NCBI RefSeq assembly: GCF_900007165.1
Contig: NZ_CYGY02000037.1
Span: forward strand, 1 to 37,907
Origin: Paraburkholderia piptadeniae
Lineage (GTDB): Bacteria > Pseudomonadota > Gammaproteobacteria > Burkholderiales > Burkholderiaceae
Direction of reading: 5' to 3'
Length of the DNA: 37,907 nucleotides
The first letter of the stretch is position 1. The number at the start of each line of letters is the position of its first letter. Positions 7,772 through 16,648 of the stretch are shown here, piece by piece. Both the position numbers and the translations under genes were made by a program. The notes beneath the pieces are model-generated. The model saw only the letters and a program-made list of their open reading frames with translations. It was not told the DNA's origin and ran no database searches.

Positions 7772-9079
7772 TTACCCCGCGGTGTCTGTCGCTGCGTCAT
7801 TGGCACCGTCCGGGCAGCCTGGCTCGGCCACCCTGAGCATCTGCGCGAGACGCGCACGATCGCACGCACCTTCCCACAACGAAACGAAGATCACTGCGCA
7901 GGCGTTGCTGATGACGCTCGTCAGGGCGCGCGCCTCGGACATGAAGCGGTCGATGCCCACCAGAAGCGCCACCCCGGCAACGGGCAGATCGGGAATCGCG
8001 GTGAGCGTAGCGACGAGCGCGACCAGCCCGCTACCGGACACGCCGGCCGCGCCCTTGGAAGTGAGCAACATGACGGCGAGCATCGTCGCGATCTGCGGCG
8101 CGGAAAGCGGTACATCGCACGCCTGTGCGATGAACAGCGAGGCGAGTGTCAGATAGATCGCGGTGCCGTCCAGATTGAAGGAATAGCCCGCGGGCAGCAC
8201 AAGCCCCACGACTCCCTTGTCACAACCTAGTGCCTCCAGCTTCGCGATCAGGCGCGGCAGTACCGGCTCCGTCGACGATGTCGCGAGGACGATGAGCAAT
8301 TCCTCGCGCATGTAGCGCAAGAGCCGCCAAAGCGCGAAACCGTGCAGCCGCGCGAGCGGCGCGAGCACCAGTGCAACGAACAACAGGCATGCCACGTAGA
8401 AGGACACCATCAGCATGCCGAGCGAGCCGACCGAACGGATGCCGAAGCGGCCGACCGTGAAAGCCATCGCACCGAATGCCCCGAGCGGCGCGAGTCGCAT
8501 GATCATCGCGAGGATGCGAAAGAGCAACTGGGCGACGCCGTCGATGAGCGCTAGCACTGGCCGGCCGACCCGCGGATACGAATTTAGCGAGAAGCCGAAG
8601 AGCAGCGATAGCAGCAGCACCGGCAGCACCTCACCCTTCTCGAAGGCGCCGAGCATCGTCTCCGGGATCACGCTCAGCCCGAACTCCACAAGCCCGCGCG
8701 CCTGCGCGTGCTTCGCATATTGCGCGAGGATGCCCGAATCCAGATGATGGGCGTCGACGTGCATGCCGGCGCCAGGTCGCAGCACGAACGCAGTGGCGAG
8801 TCCGAGCGCGAGCGCGACGGCCGTCAGGAGATAGAAAAGCGCCAGCGCCTGGATGATCGTGCGCCCGATGGCCTTCCCGCTCGCCAGTGACGTGATGCCC
8901 GAGACGATCGTGCAAAAGACGATCGGCGCGATCATCATCCGCACGAGGCCAACGAACGCGTCGCTGAGGGGCTTGAGCAGCGTGCCCGCTGGCGGCCAGA
9001 AATGGCCGAGCGTCATGCCGAGCACCATGGCCAGCACGACCTGCACATAGAGCAAACGAAGCGGTCTTGCCAACCTCAC
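7772..9079 (-). CDS. dctA: C4-dicarboxylate:proton/sodium symporter DctA (DAACS family)
   Basis: This 435-residue inner-membrane protein has the dicarboxylate/amino acid:cation symporter signature. Near the N-terminus are LYVQVVLAMVLGMTLGHFWP and FVGLVRMMIAPIVFCTIVSGI. The first re-entrant hairpin is ATSSTEPVLPRLIAKL and the substrate/cation motif is LPAGYSFNLDGTAIYL. GAAGVSGSGLVALVATL and GIDRFMSEARALTSVISNA follow. It would import succinate, fumarate, malate and similar acids. The start is a GTG whose last two bases and the next A form the TGA stop of the upstream lysR gene (GTGA overlap), and an AAGGAA site lies inside the end of lysR, so translation is probably coupled. HP1 reads SSTEP rather than the SSSES of classical DctA, so the preferred substrate could differ. 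Confidence 0.9.
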   Translation of the reverse strand: MRLARPLRLLYVQVVLAMVLGMTLGHFWPPAGTLLKPLSDAFVGLVRMMIAPIVFCTIVSGITSLASGKAIGRTIIQALALFYLLTAVALALGLATAFVLRPGAGMHVDAHHLDSGILAQYAKHAQARGLVEFGLSVIPETMLGAFEKGEVLPVLLLSLLFGFSLNSYPRVGRPVLALIDGVAQLLFRILAMIMRLAPLGAFGAMAFTVGRFGIRSVGSLGMLMVSFYVACLLFVALVLAPLARLHGFALWRLLRYMREELLIVLATSSTEPVLPRLIAKLEALGCDKGVVGLVLPAGYSFNLDGTAIYLTLASLFIAQACDVPLSAPQIATMLAVMLLTSKGAAGVSGSGLVALVATLTAIPDLPVAGVALLVGIDRFMSEARALTSVISNACAVIFVSLWEGACDRARLAQMLRVAEPGCPDGANDAATDTAG

Positions 9080-10044
9080 GATGCGGTCTTCCTTCTTGTC
9101 TTCGTTGTCGTCGTCACCGTATTGGCCATGGCATCGCTGCCTGCGACGCCGCCGCGCTTCGTTTCGATGATCGTCCGGTAAAACTCCTGTGCGGCCGGTG
9201 TGAGCGGCCGTCCGCGCCGTCTTACGATTCCCACGCGTCGTTTCACCACCGGTTCGACGAGCGGCACGCTCGTGAGGATGGGGTGGTCATGTCCAGGCAT
9301 GGCCATCGACGGCACCGCGGCGACGCCAAGCCCCGCTTCGATCAACCCGAGCATGGTCGTGACGTGCCGCGTCTCGCAGACGCTCGGCGCACGTGGCGCC
9401 ACGGCCGAGAGCGCCTGATCGAGCAACAGGCGGTTACCGGAAGTCTTGTCCACCGAGACGTACTCGTGCTCGTAAAGCTCGTTCCAGGTCACGCGCTTCT
9501 TGCGTGCGAGGGGATGGTCGCGGCGGCAGGCAGCAACAAACCGCTCCTGCAGCAGGACCTTGAACTCGATCTCGGACTCCTGGCTGCCCATAAAGCTCAC
9601 GCCGAAATCAGCCTCGCCGCTGATGACGGCGCCAAGCACCTCGTTCGCGCTCGAATCCAGCAGCTTGACCCTGATGCGGGGGAAGCGGCGATGATAGTTC
9701 GCGATGACGTTCGGCAGAAAATAGTAGGCGACCGAAGGCACGCATGCGATGGTCACATGACCCAGGCGGCTCGATGAAACATCGCGGATGCCGAGCAGCG
9801 CAACGTCGAGATCATCGAGCAGTTGCTCCGCGCTCGGGGCGAACACGCGGCCGACGGTGGTGAGCGTGACACTGCGCGTGGTGCGCTCGAAGAGACGCAC
9901 GCCGAGCGCTTCCTCGAGCTTGTCGATCCGACGACTTAAGGCCGGCTGGGAAATGCTGACCGCCTCGGCGGCCTTTCGAAAGCTTCCCAGCTCAACCACC
10001 GCGCGAAAAGCTTGCAAGTCATTCAGGTCGAAGTTAACGCCCAC
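9076..10044 (-). CDS. LysR-family transcriptional regulator
   Basis: I chose the GTG at 10044 because a perfect GGAGGA ribosome binding site (10051-10056 on the minus strand) sits six bases before it; a longer open frame exists. The 322-residue product begins VGVNFDLNDLQAFRAVVELG, followed by the winged HTH (FRKAAEAVSISQPALSRRIDKLEEALGVRLFERT, split here by its helices) and a LysR-type co-inducer domain with SGEADFGVSF, ERFVAACRRDHPLA and GLIEAGLGVAAVPSM. It is co-transcribed with dctA on the minus strand, convergent with the citrate-type genes. Its likely role is control of dctA and possibly, through the ATTGAT-N11-ATCAAT elements, of the lyase and MFS genes. The inducer is unknown; a di- or tricarboxylate is the obvious guess. 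Confidence 0.88.
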   Translation of the reverse strand: MGVNFDLNDLQAFRAVVELGSFRKAAEAVSISQPALSRRIDKLEEALGVRLFERTTRSVTLTTVGRVFAPSAEQLLDDLDVALLGIRDVSSSRLGHVTIACVPSVAYYFLPNVIANYHRRFPRIRVKLLDSSANEVLGAVISGEADFGVSFMGSQESEIEFKVLLQERFVAACRRDHPLARKKRVTWNELYEHEYVSVDKTSGNRLLLDQALSAVAPRAPSVCETRHVTTMLGLIEAGLGVAAVPSMAMPGHDHPILTSVPLVEPVVKRRVGIVRRRGRPLTPAAQEFYRTIIETKRGGVAGSDAMANTVTTTTKTRRKTAS

Positions 10045-10056
10045 GGGCCATCCTCC

Positions 10057-10490
10057 GCATCTTGGGTGCCGAGTATTTTGCATGATTCAGCCGGGAGCGC
10101 CCATCGGGACTACGCCCGTCTGCGCAGCCCTTGATGGGTGCCACGGACGTGAGGCGCGACGTGCCGGTTTTATAGAGTCAGCCGTCATTCGCGTTAGGGA
10201 CGCAACTGTCTCTTCATGGCCGCACTGCGTCCCACGACCGAGCACAACGATCGTCTCGGGTGTGGATCTCACGCAAAAGGCATGACGCGGCCCACTCCCG
10301 TCATTTGTCTTGACGCCATGTCAAGGGCAGCTTCCAAAGGGGACAACAGTCATTCGTGTCGGCATCGTGGCCGGAGGCCATCGGACTTTGCCGACAGGTT
10401 CCTTTCCTGACATTCTTGCCTCAGCAGCCGTGAATGTCGGGGTCGCTGCGGCGGATGCGCCTACCAACCCGAACAGGCGTTCGCGCATTA
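10057..10490. other. Upstream region of lysR, no gene seen
   Basis: This stretch should hold the promoter of the lysR-dctA unit on the minus strand. I see no convincing reading frame, RNA gene or copy of the ATTGAT-N11-ATCAAT element. Confidence 0.4.
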
Positions 10491-10516
10491 AACGATACCG
10501 CTCGCGCGGTATCGTT
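10491..10516 (-). terminator. Hairpin terminator downstream of the nucleotide cyclase
   Basis: AACGATACCG (10491-10500) pairs perfectly with CGGTATCGTT (10507-10516) around a 6-base loop. On the minus strand the stem ends in a short T-run (GTTTAATG). It lies about 80 bases past the cyclase stop codon in the direction of its transcription. Confidence 0.55.
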
Positions 10517-10596
10517 CCCTTGAAGGCTGGGACTAGCAAACGCGTGGCCTCAATCGGCCGGATGGATAGACTCGCGGCGCTGGCGTGACGCTCGCC

Positions 10597-13500
10597 TCAA
10601 GCGGCGAGCGCTGCATCGACTGCGGCCAGGTAGTGCCGAAAGCCAGCCTGCATCAGCACGGTTCGCACGCGCCCAAGCTCGCATCGCACGGCTTCGTCCG
10701 CGGGCTCCTGCAGGGTACGCACGAGCGCGCGGCCGCGCGCCGCGAACAGCTCGGCCCAGGGCAGCGGTTCGCGCCGCGTGTAGTCCTCTAATGCCGTCAC
10801 GTAGCGCAGCACGCCGGCGGGATCGGGGGCCGACAACATCGCCTCGATGGCGTCGCGGTAGAACCAGAGGTGGTTGTGGCCGACTGCGCCGAGGCGCAAG
10901 AGGTCCTCGCCTTCCGCCAGGAGCCGCGCACGCTCGTCATTCTCATCGACCGCGCGGGAGAGCGCGCCCAGGACCTTCGGCGCGCAGAACTGCGTGCCCA
11001 CTTCGCGCGAGATCGCGAGCGCCTCGTAAAGCGCTTTCACCGCTTCGCCGCGACATCCGTCGTCCAGCCATACACGTCCCTGCATTTCCAGGTTCTGCGC
11101 TTCGAACCGGCGCGCGCCCAACTGCCGGATCACCTGCATTTCATGCTCCAGATGGACCCGCGCAGCCTGCACATCGCCTAGCTCGTGGCAGGCGAACACG
11201 CCGAGCGTCTCGCCCAGCAATTGCGCGCGCGGCTGCCCGATCAACTCGGCGGCGCGCGCGGCGGCAACGGCGTCTTCGCGCGCTTGCCGCGCATCGTTCA
11301 GATAGATGCGGCTGAAGCCCTGCATCGGACGATTGGCGACTTCGATGCGGCTGAATCCGTGCTGGCGGCTCAACGCCACGCAGTCGCTGAAATGGCGGAA
11401 CGCGGTCCGCATCCGCCCCTGCGCGTACGCGGCATCGGCGAGGCCGCCGAGCGCGCGGGCCTCTGCCTCCGGCGAGCCGAGGCGCCGCGCATAGGCGAGC
11501 CCGCGTTCGTGTTCGGCGCTGCAGGCATCGATCTTCCCGAGCGGAAAAAGGATGTTGCCGCGCAGATAGTGAAGGCTCGCAAGCTCGGCCAACCGGTCGT
11601 CGCGCTCCGCGATCAGCTGCGCGGCCGCGAGCAGCTCTAGCGCTTCGTCAAGACCTTCGCTCACGCGCAGGCCTTCCGCAAGCCCCAGCTGGCAGCGGCA
11701 CAGACTGGCGTCATCGGGGGCGGCCGCCAGCGCCGCGCGATAAGTGGCCGTCGATCCCGCGATGTCCCCGAGGTCGCGCTGGAGCTCGCCCTTGCAACAG
11801 CTTAGGGCGTGGTGGTCCGCGTCGGTCTGCGCGATCTCGAGGCCCCGCTCGGCGAGACGCAGCGCGGCCTCGACCAGGTGGGCCGTGTACTGCGCGCCCG
11901 CGGCGGCCAGGTAGGCCTGCGGCGCGCGTTCGTCCTCGGCGCGGTCGAGATGCTGGGCGTGCAGCGTGGGGTCGCCGTGCGCGAACCAGTCGGCCGCGCA
12001 GCGGTGCAGTTCGCGCCGACGCGCGCGCAGCAGCGTCGAATATGCGCTCTCCTGAATCAGTGCATGGGCGAACAGGAAGTCCTCGCCCTCCGGCAGCACG
12101 AGCGCATTGGCGAGCAGGCCGTCGCAGACGTAGCCGGGATCGTCGATGAGCCGCCGAAGCAACGCGATGTCGAAACGCTGGCCGATTACGGCGGCCGCCT
12201 GGAAGGCCAGGCGGTCGCGCGGCGCAAGCCGGTCCATCCGCGCGAGCACGAGGCTCCGGATCGAGCTGGGCACGGCGCTGCCGCTGCCTTCCTCGGCGTT
12301 GCGCAATAGCTGCTCGAGGAACAGCGGGTTGCCGCCCGCGCGCTCGATGCAGGCGAGCGCGACACGCTGTGTCGCGTCGATGAAGTTGCCCGCGAGGCTC
12401 AGGGCCTCGTCAGTTCGCAGCGGCCCGAGATCGATTGTCGTGAACGGGGTGTCCCGGCAGCGCGCGCGCCACGTCGCATCGATCGGATCGCCTTCCACGC
12501 GCGAGGTCGTCACGAGGACGCCCGGGCCGTTCGCGATGCCCGAGGCGAAGGCCGAGAGATAGCCGAGGACTTCGGGGTCGGCCCAATGCAGGTCTTCGAC
12601 GATGATGAGCGTCGCCGCCTTCCTGCACACGGCGTCGGTCACTCTCGCGGCGAGCGCCTGCTTGCCGCGCTTGCGCGCTCCGTGGTCCATCGCGTCGTAG
12701 AGGGCTCGCCATTCGCCCGCAAGCGGCAGGTCGAGGAGGTCGTTGAGAAAGGCGTGCTGCTCGGCCTCGACGACGCCCTCTGCGGCGAGACGTGCGGCGG
12801 CGGCCTGCCGCGCCTCGCTCGATGCGACGGCCGGCAGGCCGAGCAGGCTGTCGATGATCGCGTGCACGGGGTCCTGCCCCTTGCCCACGCCGAAATCGAG
12901 CACGAGGCCCCGATGGATCGCGAAGCCTTGCGACTGCACGTAGCGGCGCATCTCGTCGACCAGACGCGTCTTGCCGATGCCCGCTTCGCCGCGCACATGG
13001 ACGACGTGGCCGGCCCGCCTCGCGACGCATGCGTGGACGACACCGTGAAACTGCTCGAGCTCGGCCTGGCGTCCGACGAAGAGGCTCTGACTCGCCTTCG
13101 CCGGTTCGCTCGCGATGGCGCGCAGCCGCCATGTCCGCACGGGCGTGTCGATGCCCTTGAAACACTGCTCACCGTTCGCGTCGCAGACGGCGGCGTCGCC
13201 GAGCGCGCGCGCCACGTCATCGGAAAGCCAGGTCTCACCGGCCGCTGCCGCGACCTGGAGCCGTGCGGCAAGGTTCACCGGATTGCCGGTCACGGTGTAG
13301 TCCCGCGCGTCGACGCAGCCGAGCGCGCCCGCGACCACCTCGCCGCTCGCGATACCGATATGCGCCTGCAACGTCCGCGCCGCCTGCGCGCTCAGCTGCG
13401 TCAGCGCGTCATGGATGTCGAGCGCCGCGCGGGCCGCGCGCAGCGTGTCCGTTTCGTGCGCGCGGGGAGCGCCGAACAGCGCCATCACCGCATCGCCGAT

Positions 13501-13890
13501 GTGCCTGTCGGTCGTGCCACCATAGGCAAGCACGATGCCGTCGACGAGCGCCGTGAAGCGGCCGATCAGCGCGCGCAGTTCCTCCGGATCGAGCGTGCGC
13601 GACAGCGCCGTGAATCCGCAGAGATCGGCAAAGAGGATCGTGACCTGCCTGCGTTCGTCGGCAGGAGTGTCGACGGCGAACGTCGCCTGCGCCGCCGACG
13701 AGGCCACCGGCGCCGAGTCTCGCGCGGCCGCGGCGAGAATGCGTTTGCGGTGGCCGAGCGACTGCACCCCGAGCTCCTTCAGGTCCACTTCGGTCAGTTG
13801 CGCGAGCAGCGACAGATCGATATCGTTTGCCGCGAACGCTTGCGCGTACTGCTCAAGACCCAGGACGTGCAGCCATTGCTCAATATTCAT
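10597..13890 (-). CDS. Class III adenylate/guanylate cyclase with SAM, AAA/NTPase and TPR-like regions
   Basis: A multidomain protein of 1097 residues. Residues 1-60 are a SAM domain (WLHVLGLEQYAQAFAANDID, then LTEVDLKELGVQSLGHRKRIL). Residues 80-250 are a class III cyclase with FADLCGFT (metal Asp 89), IGDAVMALFG (metal Asp 133) and VNLAAR (transition-state Asn 206 and Arg 210). An AAA/STAND-type NTPase follows, with Walker A GEAGIGKT at 301-308 and LIIVEDLHWAD as the Walker B region. The C-terminal 450 residues are helical, TPR-like. Two purine-selecting positions differ from the adenylate-cyclase norm: DRHIGD where DKxIGD is usual, and TGNPVN where GDxVN is usual. The ATG at 13890 starts directly at the SAM domain after AGGCGG; an ATG at 13905 is an alternative. 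It is divergent from a cNMP-binding SulP transporter, a likely target of its product. Confidence 0.87.
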   Translation of the reverse strand: MNIEQWLHVLGLEQYAQAFAANDIDLSLLAQLTEVDLKELGVQSLGHRKRILAAAARDSAPVASSAAQATFAVDTPADERRQVTILFADLCGFTALSRTLDPEELRALIGRFTALVDGIVLAYGGTTDRHIGDAVMALFGAPRAHETDTLRAARAALDIHDALTQLSAQAARTLQAHIGIASGEVVAGALGCVDARDYTVTGNPVNLAARLQVAAAAGETWLSDDVARALGDAAVCDANGEQCFKGIDTPVRTWRLRAIASEPAKASQSLFVGRQAELEQFHGVVHACVARRAGHVVHVRGEAGIGKTRLVDEMRRYVQSQGFAIHRGLVLDFGVGKGQDPVHAIIDSLLGLPAVASSEARQAAAARLAAEGVVEAEQHAFLNDLLDLPLAGEWRALYDAMDHGARKRGKQALAARVTDAVCRKAATLIIVEDLHWADPEVLGYLSAFASGIANGPGVLVTTSRVEGDPIDATWRARCRDTPFTTIDLGPLRTDEALSLAGNFIDATQRVALACIERAGGNPLFLEQLLRNAEEGSGSAVPSSIRSLVLARMDRLAPRDRLAFQAAAVIGQRFDIALLRRLIDDPGYVCDGLLANALVLPEGEDFLFAHALIQESAYSTLLRARRRELHRCAADWFAHGDPTLHAQHLDRAEDERAPQAYLAAAGAQYTAHLVEAALRLAERGLEIAQTDADHHALSCCKGELQRDLGDIAGSTATYRAALAAAPDDASLCRCQLGLAEGLRVSEGLDEALELLAAAQLIAERDDRLAELASLHYLRGNILFPLGKIDACSAEHERGLAYARRLGSPEAEARALGGLADAAYAQGRMRTAFRHFSDCVALSRQHGFSRIEVANRPMQGFSRIYLNDARQAREDAVAAARAAELIGQPRAQLLGETLGVFACHELGDVQAARVHLEHEMQVIRQLGARRFEAQNLEMQGRVWLDDGCRGEAVKALYEALAISREVGTQFCAPKVLGALSRAVDENDERARLLAEGEDLLRLGAVGHNHLWFYRDAIEAMLSAPDPAGVLRYVTALEDYTRREPLPWAELFAARGRALVRTLQEPADEAVRCELGRVRTVLMQAGFRHYLAAVDAALAA

Positions 13891-14174
13891 GTTCGCCGCC
13901 TGCATCCAATGCCGGGCGGCGCGCGCCGTTGTGCCGCCCGGGTCCGCTTCCTTCCCATGGGCTCAAAGCGCACTGAAAAGCGCGCGCCGGTTGCCGATGC
14001 GTACGGCACCAAGCCTGTCGGGGATCGTGCCGATGAACCCAGTGTAGGCGTGAGCCACGGACCGCGCATAGCCGCGTATGGCGTTTGACAGGATTTCGAT
14101 CGGGGACGGATACGGGCTCTATACTGGCCTGTAGTGGCTCCCTATCGCGCCTTCGCATTTCACCTGGAATTCAC

Positions 14175-16403
14175 GTGAAGCCGGGCAAGACCGTTTCCGT
14201 CTCCGACGTCCCGCCGCGCTCGCGCGTCGCGGATCTGCCCGGCGATCTGGCGGCCGGGGCGATATCGTCGCTCGTCATGCTGTGTTACGCGATGAGCCTC
14301 GGCACGATGATCTTCAGCGCCGATCTCGCCCGCTACGCGATGCTCGGCGTGCCCACCGCGCTCGTCAGTTGTGTCGTCACGGCGCTCGTGATTTCCTTGA
14401 CGAGCTCGATGCGCCTGAACATCGGCGGCCCCGACAGCAATGCGGCGGCGTTTCTCGCGGGTGTGGCGGCAGGCGTCGCGAGCAACGTGCGCGCGGACGG
14501 CGGCTCCCCGCAGACCCTCCTCCTGACCGTGCTGATCGCGATCGCGCTCTGTTCGCTCGTGACGGGCATCGTGCTCTACGCGATCGGTTCGTCCCGGCGC
14601 GGCCGCTCGCTGCAGTTCCTGCCTTACCCGGTCCTCGGCGGATTCCTCGCCGGCACGGGCTATCTGCTCCTCGCCGGCGCGTTCCGCGTGATGACGGGCG
14701 AGTCCCTGCAATGGCAGACGCTCGTGCTGTTGACGCATCTTCACTGGCTCGCGTGGCTTCCCGCGCTCGTCGTAGGCGTGCTGGCGACCATCCTGATGCG
14801 CACCTGGAAGCACGTCGCGGCGCTGCCGCTCACGCTGGCCTTCGGGATCGTCCTCTTCTACGTCCTGCTGCGCGCCGCGGGCCTGTCGATCGACGAAGCG
14901 CGCGGCATGGGGCTGCTTCTGCCGCGCGGGGCGCTGCGGCTCGCGGTGTTTCCGGAGCTGCACCTGAGCGCGCAGCTCGCGCAGGGCGGCATCGACTGGT
15001 CGGCGATTACCGCACATCTTCCGGAAAGCCTCGTGGTCACGTCGGCCTCGGCTGTCACAATCCTGATGAATTCGACGGCGATTGGCGCGGCGACGGGCGA
15101 GGAGGTCGATCTCAATCGCGAGATGCGGGCCGCGGGCCTCGCCAATCTCGCGAGCGGGCTTTTGGGCGGAATGGTCGGCTATCAGTCTTTCAATCGCTCG
15201 ATGCTCAACGCGCGCGTTGGCGCGACGAGTCGGATGGCGGGCGTGTTCGCGTCGCTCGCGTGCCTCGTCGCGCTTGCCGCATCGCCCGGTCTCGTCGCGC
15301 TCTTTCCCGTGCCGGTGCTCGTCGGCCTCCAGCTTTTCATGGGACTGCGCCTGCTCGAGCAATGGGTTGTCGGCGCCTGGGCGAAGCTCAATTGGTACGA
15401 GTACCTGCTCGTGCTCGTCATTCTCGGCACGATCGCGGCCTTGGGCGTGATCATCGGCGTGGTCGCAGGCGTGGTCGCCGCGTGCGTGATGTTCACGCTG
15501 CTGTACGGCCGGGTCAGTTGCATACGCATGGAGTTCGACCTCCGCACCCGGACATCGAATGTCGAGCGCAACATCGAGGAGACCGAATCGCTGCGCGGAC
15601 TCGGCGCACAGGTGTGCGGCATGTGCCTGCAAGGATTTCTCTTCTTCGGCACGGCCAATTCGATCCTCCAGCGCATACGCGAGCGGCTCGCCGCGCGCGA
15701 TCCGGCGTCGGTGCGCTTCGTCGTGCTCGACTTCGCGTCGACCCAAGGCATAGACGCGTCGGTATCGAACAGCTTCGTGAAGCTGCGGCAACTCTGCGCG
15801 GCGACGGACGCGGACTTGATCTTGACCGCGCTGCCGCCGCGCTCGCGCGATCTGCTGACTAAAACCGGCACGCTCAATCTGCGGATTCGTGAATTCGACA
15901 CGCTCGATGCGGGCCTGGAATGGATCGAAGACACATTGCTCGCGTCACGCGCGCTCGCGCCGAAGCGCGGTGACGACCTCCACGCGATGCTCGCGCCGCA
16001 TTTCACGGCCGGAGCGCTGAACACACTGTCCACTCGGCTCGAAGTGCATGAGCTGCTAGCCGGCCAGCCATTGTTTCTTTGCGGAGAGCCGGGCGATGCA
16101 CTGTACATCATCGAGCGCGGGCGGGTCGCAGTTTCGCTGCCGCTCGGAAACGGGCGGTCGGTGAGGCTGCGCGCTTGCCGCCCGGGCACGGTCGTTGGGG
16201 AAATGGCCGTGTACACGCAGCAGCCACGCAGCGCGGACGCGTTCGCGGAGGTGCCGACGCGCGTGCGCAGGCTTTCACTGGCCGCGCTCATCACTCTCGA
16301 GCAAGACAACCCCGCAGTTGCGCAGCAGGTTCATCGCTTTCTGGTGAAGATCATCGCATCGCGGCTCGCCCTCGCCAGTGAGGCTCTCCGCGCGGCCTAC
16401 TGA
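14175..16403 (+). CDS. SulP-family anion transporter with STAS and cyclic-nucleotide-binding domains
   Basis: A membrane protein of 742 residues. Residues about 20-440 contain the SulP (SLC26) transmembrane region, with AGAISSLVMLCYAMSLG, SSMRLNIGGPDSNAAAF, LPYPVLGGFLAGTGYLLL and FNRSMLNARVGATSRMAG. A STAS domain follows (CLQGFLFFGTANSILQRI, RFVVLDFASTQGIDAS, LRQLCAATDADLILTALP). The last about 120 residues are a cNMP-binding domain (LFLCGEPGDALYIIERGRVAV, GTVVGEMAVYTQQPRSADAFA), with the GE...R-SA phosphate-binding cassette present. SulP proteins move sulfate, bicarbonate or other anions. The GTG at 14175 is preferred; an open frame extends to a TTG at 14085. It is divergent from a nucleotide cyclase and followed by a sulfite dehydrogenase, so sulfate or sulfite transport gated by a cyclic nucleotide is plausible but unproven. 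Confidence 0.87.
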   Translation: MKPGKTVSVSDVPPRSRVADLPGDLAAGAISSLVMLCYAMSLGTMIFSADLARYAMLGVPTALVSCVVTALVISLTSSMRLNIGGPDSNAAAFLAGVAAGVASNVRADGGSPQTLLLTVLIAIALCSLVTGIVLYAIGSSRRGRSLQFLPYPVLGGFLAGTGYLLLAGAFRVMTGESLQWQTLVLLTHLHWLAWLPALVVGVLATILMRTWKHVAALPLTLAFGIVLFYVLLRAAGLSIDEARGMGLLLPRGALRLAVFPELHLSAQLAQGGIDWSAITAHLPESLVVTSASAVTILMNSTAIGAATGEEVDLNREMRAAGLANLASGLLGGMVGYQSFNRSMLNARVGATSRMAGVFASLACLVALAASPGLVALFPVPVLVGLQLFMGLRLLEQWVVGAWAKLNWYEYLLVLVILGTIAALGVIIGVVAGVVAACVMFTLLYGRVSCIRMEFDLRTRTSNVERNIEETESLRGLGAQVCGMCLQGFLFFGTANSILQRIRERLAARDPASVRFVVLDFASTQGIDASVSNSFVKLRQLCAATDADLILTALPPRSRDLLTKTGTLNLRIREFDTLDAGLEWIEDTLLASRALAPKRGDDLHAMLAPHFTAGALNTLSTRLEVHELLAGQPLFLCGEPGDALYIIERGRVAVSLPLGNGRSVRLRACRPGTVVGEMAVYTQQPRSADAFAEVPTRVRRLSLAALITLEQDNPAVAQQVHRFLVKIIASRLALASEALRAAY

Positions 16404-16467
16404 GCGGTGGCGGGGGTGGTGTTCGGGGCAACTACCGTGGCGCTTGGGAGGCGGCCGACGGGCGGTC

Positions 16468-16491
16468 GGGTCCGGACCCGGGCCCGGACCC
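16468..16491. repeat. 24-bp GC-rich dyad between sulP and sorA
   Basis: GGGTCCGG (16468-16475) and CCGGACCC (16484-16491) are perfect inverted arms around ACCCGGGC. There is no T-tract. It lies 65 bases after the SulP stop and about 160 before sorA, so it may end the sulP message or be a protein-binding dyad. Confidence 0.45.
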
Positions 16492-16648
16492 AACACAATG
16501 AGGAACAGGTTCCCACCGCGCACAAACGCGGATTTCTTCCGGGTATTCCCGATAGAGAGCCTCTAACCGGCTGCATATATTCGTTAGTACCTCACATGCA
16601 GCGTAGCGAAGCAATCGTCAGGGAATTGCTGCTCCAGGGGAGACCACG

